A DNA stretch of 64,000 nucleotides, taken from assembly GCF_001439695.1 (NCBI RefSeq), contig NZ_JYLL01000034.1, positions 1 through 64,000 on the forward strand, given 5' to 3'. A model generated the notes under the pieces. The model did no database searches. It was not told the origin of the DNA and saw nothing but the letters and a program-made list of their open reading frames with translations. Source of the DNA: Pseudomonas veronii (GTDB lineage Bacteria > Pseudomonadota > Gammaproteobacteria > Pseudomonadales > Pseudomonadaceae). A program made the translations under genes and the position numbers. Below are positions 42,890 through 51,169 of this stretch, one piece after another. The first letter of the stretch is position 1; each line of letters opens with the position of its first letter.

Positions 42890-43831
42890 ATGGAAGATCT
42901 GAAGTCCGAAAAATGGGAAAAATACATATCAACGGACCTAAAATGGGTTGATAAGTTTTTTATCCAGCATCCATCTCAAGAGAAAATAAAGACGAAAGTT
43001 AGAGTCCTTTCAGTGAAGTTCTCTGGTACTGAACAAGAAACTTTAGCTCTTGTCGAGTATTTGGCTGACTCTATCAAGCACTTTATCTTTGGGCGTTCGG
43101 AAATTCAGAAATTTCAACTTGAGGGCGTTGAACCATTTAGACGCGCGGCGGCCCATTTTGGTAGTACTAATCCCGTGATGGATGGGAAGTACGGGGAATT
43201 GATGCTCTACATGTTGGTAGAGGCTGTTCTTAAAGCTCCTATGGTCTCTCATAAATTGAGGCTTCTGACCAATGTCAATGATCAAGTAAAAGGCGGTGAT
43301 GGTGTATTTTTTGGCAAGTATGGTGATGAAATGTCAATCTTCATCGGAGAGTCAAAAATTCATCAGAGTTTTAGTAAGGCCACGGATAGTTCCTTGGAAT
43401 CGCTAGATCGGTTTCACCAAAATTACTCCTCTAGCGCCCTGTCGCATGAGTTGTTTATCGCGCGTTCAAATATATCTGAAAATTTCTCGTTGGATCAGTT
43501 AGAGACAATTTACAATGCATTTTTGCCAGGGACGGATGAATATCAAAGCTGTATCAAAACTCACCCGGTTCTTCTTGTATACGATGATGCAGGAATATCA
43601 AAAATTGAAGATGAATGCACAAGTAAAAGTCACGCGGAACAACTTGTGGAGAAATGGATTTCTAAGAATGGGTTGAAGCTGTCTGAGTCTATTAATGGAA
43701 AGGTGGACGGCTATAAGAAGCTAAAAAAAGTTCATTTAGATTTTTTTCTTATTCCAATGTCAGATGTTGGAGGTTTTAAGAAGTCCTTGTACAAGGCAAT
43801 TCATAATATAGAGTTCAAGGAAGATAAATAA
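42890..43831 (+). CDS. hamA: Hachiman protein HamA (DUF1837, nuclease-like)
   Basis: A 313-residue DUF1837 protein. Features: GKYGELMLYMLVEAVL (99-114), KLRLLTNVNDQVKGGDG (to 138), and IGESKIHQSF; D137 with E154-x-K156 resembles the D...ExK site of PD-(D/E)xK nucleases. HamA with the HamB helicase forms the Hachiman antiphage system, where HamB senses DNA damage or phage DNA and releases HamA to degrade DNA. AAGGA precedes the ATG; the longer frame lacks a ribosome site. It ends 1 base before hamB, so they form one operon. AT-rich compared with the flanks. Confidence 0.9.
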   Translation: MEDLKSEKWEKYISTDLKWVDKFFIQHPSQEKIKTKVRVLSVKFSGTEQETLALVEYLADSIKHFIFGRSEIQKFQLEGVEPFRRAAAHFGSTNPVMDGKYGELMLYMLVEAVLKAPMVSHKLRLLTNVNDQVKGGDGVFFGKYGDEMSIFIGESKIHQSFSKATDSSLESLDRFHQNYSSSALSHELFIARSNISENFSLDQLETIYNAFLPGTDEYQSCIKTHPVLLVYDDAGISKIEDECTSKSHAEQLVEKWISKNGLKLSESINGKVDGYKKLKKVHLDFFLIPMSDVGGFKKSLYKAIHNIEFKEDK

Positions 43832-43832
43832 T

Positions 43833-46448
43833 ATGAGCCAGAGTACAAAGCTATCGGAGGATGCCTCTAAGCACCCGGGTTTCTGTTCAGTATATGATAC
43901 GCTTTTAGAAAGCCTATTTTTGAAAAAGAAAGGTATCAGCATTCCTGAGCACCTTTCGTTATCGGTAGAGCAACTACGAAAAGCGACGTGGTTGGCATCA
44001 ATAGTCGCAACAGGAAGCTCAGAGGCACTTAAAAATTTAGCAAATTCTTACGGGGCACTTCTGTTTCTAAATGACCCCGGTAACGAAGTCTACCGTAAAG
44101 CTTGCTACATACTTCAATCTAGAACTGGAAATTTATTATCCAGCAAGCATGTTCCGAATATATTTAGCAGCGGACAATATCAAAGTAATTTCAGCACGGT
44201 GCTTGATTTTGAACTGTCGGCTAAGCGGAGTTATTTGACGCAGGAGTTTTTTGATAGCACCACTGCAACATTTACTGATTTTCAGCGGAAATTGTGGGAT
44301 ACATTGATAGCTGGACATAATACAGCTATATCGGCACCGACCTCAGCGGGAAAGTCGTTTATTATTCAGAAGTATATAGTAGAGATGCTTCTGCAGAAGC
44401 CATCCGTTGCTTTTTATATAGTTCCTACTAAAGCGTTGATTAATCAGGCTAGCTCCGAACTTAAGATCGCGCTGGGTGAGTCGGCTCACATCTATACTAC
44501 ATATAGAGAGCTGGAAAAATTCGATAAATCAGTGGTGTTTGTACTTACTCCGGAACGCTGTATTAAGACCCTTCAAGATGAAATGTCTAAGCCTCCAAAA
44601 ATTGTGTTTTTTGATGAGATTCACAATTTAGAAGATGCCAGCCGAGGTATCGTGTTCGAGAATGCGCTTTACCGAATGGTTACGAAGTGGCGCAATACTC
44701 AGTTTATGTTTGCAGGACCTTTCATTCATAATGTGGCAGACCCTATAAAAAAGGTTGCTAAGATTAAACTTGTTGAGGCAGCAACAATTTCTAGTCCTGT
44801 ATTTCAGATCAAGGCCTCAATTACATTTAAGCCGAGGGAAAAAATAGCCAGCTACAGATTGTTTAGCCAGACCGGTAAGGTGATTGGAGGGGAGTTGAAG
44901 CTTAAAAGGTCTATATACTCTAAAGCAAAAAACAACCACGGCGAAGCAATTGCCGCGTTCATGGATAATATTGACAAGAATGATAGTTGTATTGTGTTTT
45001 CACCTAGTAAAAGCTCCGCAGAGAAGTGGGCTAATAAAATTGCTCCCATAGTTGGTATGTCTAATGCGTCGATTACCGAGGGAGCATCACAGGATATAAA
45101 AGATTTGCTCGAGTATTTGGCTGACGAAATTCATCCTGATTATTGTCTAATAAAAACTTTACGTCTTGGTGTCGGGTTTCACCATGCGGGACTCCCTGAC
45201 ATCGCTCGAATGGAAATCGAGGAGTTATATACAAATAATCACATCAAGAATTTGGTTTGTACCTCCACGTTGATTCAGGGAGTCAATCTTCCTGCAGATA
45301 AATTAATAGTTATAAATCCTAAGGTGGGAGCTACGGCACTTACTCAATTTGAGTTCATGAATCTCATTGGGCGTGCCGGGCGAGCGAGTACCAATCTTTA
45401 TGGTGAAGTTTATTGTTTAGATATTATCGATGAAGAGTGGGCTGCTGGACGTATAACCGACAATAAACAGAAAACGATACGTCCTTCGGTAGTGTCTGCA
45501 TTAGAAGATAACTTTGAAAGAATTTATCAGCTTGTTGATAAGGAACGCTCTCATATTGTGGAGGTTGAAAATGGAGAAAAGCTTTACCCTACAATCTCTT
45601 ACATACGTCAACTCCATGCTGCTGATTCAACGCATTATCAGCGCATACTTGAAAGTGCACAGATTCCCGATAAGTACAGAGATGCTATCGCTAAAAAACT
45701 AGCGCCTGTTAGTTCGTCTCTATCAATACCTTCTGAACTGTTGCAAAGGAATCCATATATTGATCCATTGTTGCAAAATAAGCTTTATAAGCTAATTGTT
45801 GCTGAGCCACTGGAAGATTGGATTACCACAAAATTTGCCGTCAGTCGTAAATCTAAGGGGGGAGTTGACAGTTCTGACGAGCCAACATTTTATTCACAGT
45901 TTGAATCTATAGCGCAGAAGCTGAATGATGTTTTTAATATTGAGCACGAGATTAATTCGAATCGGTGGGGATCATATATATCGATTAGGCGTTTAGTCTA
46001 TGATGCTTATTATTGGATGGCCGGTAAGTCTCATAGGTATTTTATCGAAAGAATTTTAAATGAGGCGGTCGGAGAAGATGAACAAGAAGACCCAAAGGTG
46101 GATAGTGCTGCGCGATTTGTTACGGATCATATAAGTAGAAATATTACATTTATTATGGTTAAGTATTTTTCTTTGTGGTCTGATATTGTTAGTCACACGC
46201 TTACGGAAGAGCAAAAAGAGGAAAACGCATACTCCTTAAGCTTACCTGCGATGATTGAACTTGGCAGTTTTGATCCTAAGGTTCTTGAGCTCATGTCGCT
46301 TGGTATCAACAGGAGTATTGCGCTCAGGTTGCGAAAAATGATTCCTAGCGAGGTCGTTGACCTAGAGGAGTGGGTGAAAAGAGCGCCACTTCGTGGACTA
46401 CCTCTACTGTTTTCTAGGTATCTGAAGCGTAGTGGGTACCGAACCTAA
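43833..46448 (+). CDS. hamB: Hachiman helicase HamB
   Basis: An 871-residue superfamily 2 helicase. Q-like motif TDFQRKLWD (148-156), Walker A APTSAGKS (168-175), DEIH box (261-264), a region FHHAGLPDIARMEIEELY, and motif VI FMNLIGRAGRAS (~510). The C-terminal ~330 residues are family-specific. It is the ATP-dependent partner of HamA. The start follows AAGGA and lies 1 base past the hamA stop. A weak hairpin (46452-46467) follows the stop. Confidence 0.92.
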   Translation: MSQSTKLSEDASKHPGFCSVYDTLLESLFLKKKGISIPEHLSLSVEQLRKATWLASIVATGSSEALKNLANSYGALLFLNDPGNEVYRKACYILQSRTGNLLSSKHVPNIFSSGQYQSNFSTVLDFELSAKRSYLTQEFFDSTTATFTDFQRKLWDTLIAGHNTAISAPTSAGKSFIIQKYIVEMLLQKPSVAFYIVPTKALINQASSELKIALGESAHIYTTYRELEKFDKSVVFVLTPERCIKTLQDEMSKPPKIVFFDEIHNLEDASRGIVFENALYRMVTKWRNTQFMFAGPFIHNVADPIKKVAKIKLVEAATISSPVFQIKASITFKPREKIASYRLFSQTGKVIGGELKLKRSIYSKAKNNHGEAIAAFMDNIDKNDSCIVFSPSKSSAEKWANKIAPIVGMSNASITEGASQDIKDLLEYLADEIHPDYCLIKTLRLGVGFHHAGLPDIARMEIEELYTNNHIKNLVCTSTLIQGVNLPADKLIVINPKVGATALTQFEFMNLIGRAGRASTNLYGEVYCLDIIDEEWAAGRITDNKQKTIRPSVVSALEDNFERIYQLVDKERSHIVEVENGEKLYPTISYIRQLHAADSTHYQRILESAQIPDKYRDAIAKKLAPVSSSLSIPSELLQRNPYIDPLLQNKLYKLIVAEPLEDWITTKFAVSRKSKGGVDSSDEPTFYSQFESIAQKLNDVFNIEHEINSNRWGSYISIRRLVYDAYYWMAGKSHRYFIERILNEAVGEDEQEDPKVDSAARFVTDHISRNITFIMVKYFSLWSDIVSHTLTEEQKEENAYSLSLPAMIELGSFDPKVLELMSLGINRSIALRLRKMIPSEVVDLEEWVKRAPLRGLPLLFSRYLKRSGYRT

Positions 46449-46451
46449 TGC

Positions 46452-46467
46452 TATGGGCTAACCCATA
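46452..46467. repeat. Small hairpin after hamB
   Basis: TATGGG CTAA CCCATA, 4 bases past the hamB stop, followed ~7 bases later by CCCTTTTTG. Possibly a weak terminator. Confidence 0.4.
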
Positions 46468-46518
46468 ATCGCCCTTTTTGCGAGCTTATGCCGCGGTTTA
46501 AAGGAAAGGTTTTGATCT

Positions 46519-46629
46519 ATGAAAACCTTTGAGCTGCGGAGTGATGGCCTGTTGGGCGACCGGGATTACAAGCCGCTCACCGTTCAGCGACGAGTTGCTG
46601 AGCGCGGTTCAGAGTGGCTGCACGGCTGA
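46519..46629 (+). CDS. Possible 36-residue ORF between hamB and dprA-like gene
   Basis: MKTFELRSDGLLGDRDYKPL..., with AAAGGAAAGG upstream at a good distance. It is more GC-rich than its neighbours. It may be a small gene, a leader peptide, or the remnant of an insertion that separates the two cargo units. Not recognised. Confidence 0.3.
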   Translation: MKTFELRSDGLLGDRDYKPLTVQRRVAERGSEWLHG

Positions 46630-46772
46630 CGCCATGTTATACCAACGTATAACTTCCTATCGTGCCTATAATGGTGTTAATGTGCCATCATATATGGAGC
46701 TGCACCATTGGTCTTTCGATTGGAGCAAAACCCGGATTGTCCGGTGATCATTGGTTTGTTAAGGATTTTACT

Positions 46773-47651
46773 GTGTATCTCGAAAATCTCGACTCCTCTG
46801 ACTTGAGAACGGCATGGATTCATGCGGTGCTCGCACTTTCCAAAAAAATCACCATTGGCAGTGCGAAGGGAAATGATGATTTTCGTAAAATGCTTGAGCA
46901 AGCTGGCTCGGTTGAAAATTTATATAATGATATATTTGCTCTAGTTGCAGTAGATGAAGATATAGCAAAGAAAGTGTATGCGAAGCTTATTAAGTTTTCT
47001 GGGGTTTTTAAAGCTGTAACTATTTTTGATTCTATATATCCAATTAAACTTGGTGCGCATCCAGGTACTCCACCTATAGTTTACACGTTGGGCGATATTT
47101 CTCTCCTTGATGTCAAAAAATCAATAGCTTTTGTAGGGACTAGGGAGTTAGTAGACTCTAATCATATTGATCACGGAACACGTGTGATTAAAAGACTATT
47201 GAGCTCCGGAGTTGACGCGATAGTTAGTGGCTTGGCTTCCGGCTCAGATACTCTGGGACATAAAGCAGCGATTCGCTTTGGAGGTCGAACTATCGCGGTA
47301 TTAGGTACGCCACTCGATATGTTTTACCCGAAAGAAAATCGAGAGCTTCAATCGCAAATTGCAGAAAGCGATCTATTGGTTAGTGAATACCCTATAGGTG
47401 TAGGTTCATTTGGATCGTACTTTGCGAATCGAAATAGAACAACTGTCGCTTTATCTACTGACGGAGTTGTTGTTGCTCGCGCCGGTGATAAAAGCGGTAC
47501 CCAATATGCTATTAGAATTTGTTTAGAGCAAAATAAGCAACTTTATGTGCTTGAGAATAACATTCGCGAAAGCACATACAGTTGGGTTTTGAAATATAAG
47601 GATAGAATTAAGGTTATAAGGGAGAATTTTGATGCGGGTACTACTTCTTGA
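46773..47651 (+). CDS. DprA/Smf-like Rossmann-fold protein
   Basis: A 292-residue protein. GTG 46773 is chosen because AAGGA lies 7 bases upstream, and the longer frame has none. After a ~100-residue N-domain comes a DprA-type Rossmann fold: IAFVGTRELVD, IVSGLASGSDTLGHKAAI, GGRTIAVLGTPLDMFYPKEN, SEYPIGVG, FANRNRTTVALS, and DKSGTQYAIRICLEQNK. Housekeeping DprA loads RecA on ssDNA in transformation; here the context is a defence island and a partner gene overlapping by 20 bp. I infer a nucleotide- or DNA-sensing role, not competence. Confidence 0.82.
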   Translation: MYLENLDSSDLRTAWIHAVLALSKKITIGSAKGNDDFRKMLEQAGSVENLYNDIFALVAVDEDIAKKVYAKLIKFSGVFKAVTIFDSIYPIKLGAHPGTPPIVYTLGDISLLDVKKSIAFVGTRELVDSNHIDHGTRVIKRLLSSGVDAIVSGLASGSDTLGHKAAIRFGGRTIAVLGTPLDMFYPKENRELQSQIAESDLLVSEYPIGVGSFGSYFANRNRTTVALSTDGVVVARAGDKSGTQYAIRICLEQNKQLYVLENNIRESTYSWVLKYKDRIKVIRENFDAGTTS

Positions 47652-48927
47652 TTTGGATCTTACACTTGTAAATACCAGTGACTGCCAGGCTTATATGCGG
47701 TCAAGTGCTGGGAGGCAGGCGGTTTTAGAAGAAATAGCAAGTGGCAGGATTGGCTTGCCAGTTTATGATACTCGGCTTCCTGCGTATATTAATGTGCTTG
47801 CTGAGACTCCGAACCTCGCAGTGGCAATCGTCTCCGATTCTCCTGCTGAATATTGCGCTCATGTGTTACGACAAGCGGGCTACAATATTGATAATCGGTT
47901 GATTTTCGGATCACAATCGAAGCCCATCACCAATATACTTAACCTTAGAACGCAAATCTCGGCACTTTTTGCCTTTGCGAATATTGAGTTCTTAGTTGTT
48001 GGGGACAGTCCTAAAGACATATATATGGCTCACGCTTTAGGCGTACCTTCGATCTTGGCTGCATGGGGTTCTCGACATGATATTGATGTAGTAACTCGAT
48101 GGTCAAGGCCTACGGTTGTTGCCCGGACGTTTGAAGAGCTTCAGAGTCATATAACGAATTTTTTAAATGGTCATATGTCCCATACGGCTTATGCATTTGA
48201 TTCTGACTACCATACTATCGATATAAATGTTGTTGATCGAATCCACGTGCCCCCCGAAAATATTGGACACGGCCAGGAATATGTTCCAGACAGAACACAG
48301 TACCGTAATAATACCGATAGATATGCGTCATTAGATCTTCGATCTATCGTCAAGCGCGCAAAAGATTTGCCTATCAGCCACCATAACGCCAAGCGTGGAG
48401 TTCCGTCATTTGGTGTGAATGGTCTTTATCAAACAGCGCCGTTAATGAGTAAGGCAGGGCATTATAAAAGAAGTTTCGTCGAATGGTGCCGTTCGAGAAA
48501 TATACAAGGGAAGATTTTACTTGTGCCGGTGCCTTCATCAGTACCAAGGGAATGCAATCTTACATACACTATGGATTTGATTTGTGATTGGTGGAAACTT
48601 TGGATTAACGGAAATGAAGCCGGGTTGAATATCGAGGTGTGTAGCTCTTTCGAACGTTTTTGGCCGAGATCGCCTTCGCACTTGACCGGCGGCAGAAGGG
48701 ACATGGACGATCATTTTGATACTCTCGGAATATTCAAGGGTACGGATTCAATTGACGATGTTAATCACGTTGTTATTGTTGACGATGTTGTGACTTCCGG
48801 ATCGCATATAGATGCGATGGCAACATTTATACGAGCGGTTGGACTTGTTCCAGCTACGGCAGTTATTCACGGTTATGCGCTATACAGAACTGTCCATCCT
48901 GAGGCTGTTGATCTAGGCGATTTTTAA
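47632..48927 (+). CDS. HAD hydrolase fused to ComF-like phosphoribosyltransferase
   Basis: A 431-residue two-domain protein. Residues ~1-165 are a HAD phosphatase: motif I DLDLT (7-11), motif II VSDSP, motif IV VVGDSPKDI. Residues ~215-431 hold a type I phosphoribosyltransferase: LVPVPSSVPRE and the PRPP loop VVIVDDVVTSGSH (~386). The ATG at 47632 has GGGAG and lies inside the dprA-like gene (20-bp overlap), so translation is coupled. HAD plus PRTase activities suggest cleavage or transfer on a nucleotide or ribose phosphate. A terminator follows. Exact function unknown. Confidence 0.8.
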   Translation: MRVLLLDLDLTLVNTSDCQAYMRSSAGRQAVLEEIASGRIGLPVYDTRLPAYINVLAETPNLAVAIVSDSPAEYCAHVLRQAGYNIDNRLIFGSQSKPITNILNLRTQISALFAFANIEFLVVGDSPKDIYMAHALGVPSILAAWGSRHDIDVVTRWSRPTVVARTFEELQSHITNFLNGHMSHTAYAFDSDYHTIDINVVDRIHVPPENIGHGQEYVPDRTQYRNNTDRYASLDLRSIVKRAKDLPISHHNAKRGVPSFGVNGLYQTAPLMSKAGHYKRSFVEWCRSRNIQGKILLVPVPSSVPRECNLTYTMDLICDWWKLWINGNEAGLNIEVCSSFERFWPRSPSHLTGGRRDMDDHFDTLGIFKGTDSIDDVNHVVIVDDVVTSGSHIDAMATFIRAVGLVPATAVIHGYALYRTVHPEAVDLGDF

Positions 48928-48953
48928 TGGATGTTTGATCGGTTTTCTTTAGT

Positions 48954-48984
48954 AAATCCAGCTTCTAGGAGGCTGGATTTTTTT
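48954..48984 (+). terminator. Intrinsic terminator after the HAD-PRTase gene
   Basis: AAATCCAGC, 9-base loop, GCTGGATTT, then TTTTT. Ends the cargo operon. Confidence 0.85.
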
Positions 48985-49282
48985 GCGTATTGCTCGGAGG
49001 TGTTGTTTTTAATTTGATGCGCCAATTTCTTTCAAGTCGTTTGATAATTAGCTTCATCGTTAGTCCGTAGTGGTAGCGGGTATAATTGCTATGGTTTTTT
49101 AGTTTTTCGTTTATAAACCAAGTTAAGTGTTTTTTCTTCCATCTCCATGGGTTGCACTCTTTCCAGTGTTTGTTTATTTCTTGCTGAATAATCGCTGCTT
49201 GATGAACATGACGCTTCTTCGTTGCGTTCGCCCCTGACATTATGCCCGCCAAAAAAAGCTCCATATCGAAAGGCTCCCTCAT
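48965..49282 (-). CDS. Small basic partner of the recombinase
   Basis: A 105-residue protein, very rich in Lys, Arg, His and Trp (HWKECNPWRWKKKHLTWF). Its start overlaps the recombinase stop by 4 bp (49279-49282), so it is coupled to that gene. It may be a DNA-binding accessory factor; not recognised by family. Its 3' end overlaps the cargo terminator. Confidence 0.6.
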   Translation of the reverse strand: MREPFDMELFLAGIMSGANATKKRHVHQAAIIQQEINKHWKECNPWRWKKKHLTWFINEKLKNHSNYTRYHYGLTMKLIIKRLERNWRIKLKTTPPSNTQKNPAS

Positions 49283-50259
49283 GCTCGACCACCAATATAA
49301 GCTGATACTACTTCTATGCGACCATGCCCTAACTCATAGCTGATTTTCACTCGGGCCTCCTGATCGAGGTGTCGGTCGAGTTGGTAGCAATGGCCATCGT
49401 TGATAGGCGCGGGATGCTTTGTGATTTGCTCATAGCGTTCGCATGCAAAGGCCGCCCGTAATTCATGAAAGCCTTTGAGGTTCTGCTGATGGAGGAGGTC
49501 CCGTGCGGCGCGGACGATATCCCGTTGGAAATCGAGGTAGCTTTCGTTCGGCGCAAGCAGATTGTGGCTGCCGTCGGGTGAGACCTGTTTGGCGAATCTC
49601 AGTGCTTCGTGAATATGATCATCCACCGTGATCCAGCGAGGTGCCGACGCGCCGGATCGGCCACCTTTGGTGCCATCCTGGATGTTGATCTTGCCGTAGT
49701 GTTCGGCTTCGCGTTTTAGGCGCGGAAGGTCGGCTAAGATGGCCTCGCGTAATCGCATGCCGGTGGCTCGCGCCAACTGCACGATGGCCGCCGCACGCGG
49801 CAGTTGGTGTTCGTAAAGCGCCTCGACGATCCGCTTCACGTGTTCGCGGTCTTGGCCTTGCGGCGGCACGGTGCGGATACTGGTGCGCCGCATTCCCAGC
49901 GCCTTGCTCGGACTCGGCACCTTCACATACTGATCACCGCGAAGCGCAGCCATGGTTCGGTTCACGCTGCACAATCGGTTTTGCGCAGTGGCTATGGCGA
50001 GCTCACCTTGTTCAACTTGCTGACGCAGATGTTCGGCATAGTCCAACAAGGTCTGCCGATCAATCTGCCGCGCATCGTTGAATCCTGGCCCATCCTCCGA
50101 CCGACACCACCGCACAAACGCCAGCCAGCGATCACTGTGCGCTTTGACCGTGCCGTAATGCCCCCCGCCAAACAAGTCGCGGAGCGCCTGCGGGCCGGCA
50201 TAACTCAGTTGTCGGCCATAGCCAAAATTGCGTCCGTTGCGTCTACCTACCAGTGTCAT
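49279..50259 (-). CDS. Tyrosine recombinase / integrase-domain protein
   Basis: A 326-residue protein with tyrosine-recombinase features. An N-terminal core-binding-like region (~30-130) is followed by a catalytic domain with ARATGMRLREAI (first Arg), GFHELRAAFACERYEQ (H-x-x-R), and ISYELGHGRIEVVSAYIG (LGH ... Tyr). ATG 50259 with GAGGAG is chosen over a longer frame. It resembles the second integrase-domain protein carried by some integrative elements. It may act in recombination of the element or in dimer resolution. Confidence 0.8.
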   Translation of the reverse strand: MTLVGRRNGRNFGYGRQLSYAGPQALRDLFGGGHYGTVKAHSDRWLAFVRWCRSEDGPGFNDARQIDRQTLLDYAEHLRQQVEQGELAIATAQNRLCSVNRTMAALRGDQYVKVPSPSKALGMRRTSIRTVPPQGQDREHVKRIVEALYEHQLPRAAAIVQLARATGMRLREAILADLPRLKREAEHYGKINIQDGTKGGRSGASAPRWITVDDHIHEALRFAKQVSPDGSHNLLAPNESYLDFQRDIVRAARDLLHQQNLKGFHELRAAFACERYEQITKHPAPINDGHCYQLDRHLDQEARVKISYELGHGRIEVVSAYIGGRA

Positions 50260-50548
50260 GATCAAACTCCTCTCGAAGCTAAACCTTTGAAACCATCCCC
50301 ACGTCATCCCGCCAAGAATGCTGAGTGTTATCAGGGATCAAGGCCCCTGCGGCCTGTGAGGGTTGTCCACTGACGCGGGACTGGCGGCTCTTTACGGCCG
50401 GGAGCTTGGGCACCTCATGATCTGGCCTCCTGAACACTTCCGAAGAAGTGGGCGGGTAGAGGCTGCGCTGGCTGACGAGACCAACGCCGCGAGATCCTGA
50501 GTCGGGTGACGGCAGTGAAGCGATGATCGGGGCATGCCTGACTGTCAG
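50260..50548. other. Intergenic region within the island
   Basis: GC-rich, about 290 bases. I see no gene. It includes the recombinase promoter region and a perfect palindrome CCTGACTG T CAGTCAGG at 50537-50553. Confidence 0.5.
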
Positions 50549-50824
50549 TCAGGTGCAGTCCATTCCGTGGGCTGCGGCACCATCATCGGCATCGCTGTTG
50601 CTGGTGACTTCGGTGTTTGTCACGTCGATTGTCACGAGGGGGAATGCCGCAAAGCCTTGTACGAGGTGGCCTGCAGCAGCAGTAGGAGCGCCCGTCTCTT
50701 TCCGGGAGAAAGAGACGGGCGCAGGTTGGCGCAATGAAATGGCCAAGCGGATAGGTTGCTGCAGGGCAGCTATGAAAGGGGATGAGTTGCCGCAGTGGGC
50801 GCACTGGTAAAAGTAGGCATCCAT
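50549..50824 (-). CDS. Possible small CxxC protein
   Basis: A 91-residue frame starting MDAYFYQCAHCGN. The first 15 residues look like a zinc-ribbon knuckle. The centre is crossed by a perfect 15-bp inverted repeat (50688-50722), and the stop lies in another palindrome, so the frame may be a remnant in a control region. No strong ribosome site. Confidence 0.3.
   Translation of the reverse strand: MDAYFYQCAHCGNSSPFIAALQQPIRLAISLRQPAPVSFSRKETGAPTAAAGHLVQGFAAFPLVTIDVTNTEVTSNSDADDGAAAHGMDCT
50688..50722. repeat. Perfect 15-bp inverted repeat
   Basis: GCGCCCGTCTCTTTC, 5-base loop, GAAAGAGACGGGCGC. No T-run on either side, so it is not a simple terminator. Confidence 0.85.
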
Positions 50825-50960
50825 CACATCGCTGTGACCGTGCGAGCCGCCGGACGCTAATCGCACTTTGGGAGAACCACCACCGTGTGGCGTAGCCTTA
50901 AAGGTTCTGGCTACCTGGGTTGCTGTCGACGACAGCGCTTTGCCCGATCTTTTCTACGCC

Positions 50961-51050
50961 TGTGGATAATTCGGGTCAAGACTCCAATTTTCGGGAGCTC
51001 TGCGGCTGTGGATGAAATTATCCACCGGTGGAAATCAGTGGTTTTCCACA
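50961..51050. other. Cluster of DnaA-box-like sites
   Basis: TGTGGATAA (50961, a perfect inverse of TTATCCACA), TGTGGATGA (51007), TTATCCACC (51018) and TTTTCCACA (51042): one exact and three one-mismatch boxes in 90 bases. Such density is typical of origins of replication. Position between two recombinases in the island is suggestive. Confidence 0.5.
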
Positions 51051-51083
51051 GACAGTTGTGTGGGCTTTAGATTTTTTAAGTGA

Positions 51084-51128
51084 GGTCCATCCAAGCAGGG
51101 CGGCTTTGCAGCCCTGCTTGGATGGACC
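51084..51128. repeat. Perfect 18-bp inverted repeat
   Basis: GGTCCATCCAAGCAGGGC, 9-base loop, and its exact complement. It lies just past the integrase stop, but no T-run follows on either strand. Confidence 0.85.
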
Positions 51129-51169
51129 CGCGTGGACAAGCGGATCGCTGAGATATGAAGACCGAGCGC

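Larger units (their letters stand above)
46449..46772. other. Intergenic region between the two cargo units
   Basis: 324 bases. They contain the hairpin and short ORF noted separately, an inverted repeat GTTATAC CAAC GTATAAC (46636-46653), and a perfect TATAAT at 46667. No good -35 is seen at the usual spacing. I read this as the promoter region of the dprA-like pair, perhaps with a repressor site. Confidence 0.45.

Noticed and set aside
49804..50373. Plus-strand frame of 189 codons
   Set aside because: Opposite the tyrosine recombinase; no motifs and biased composition.
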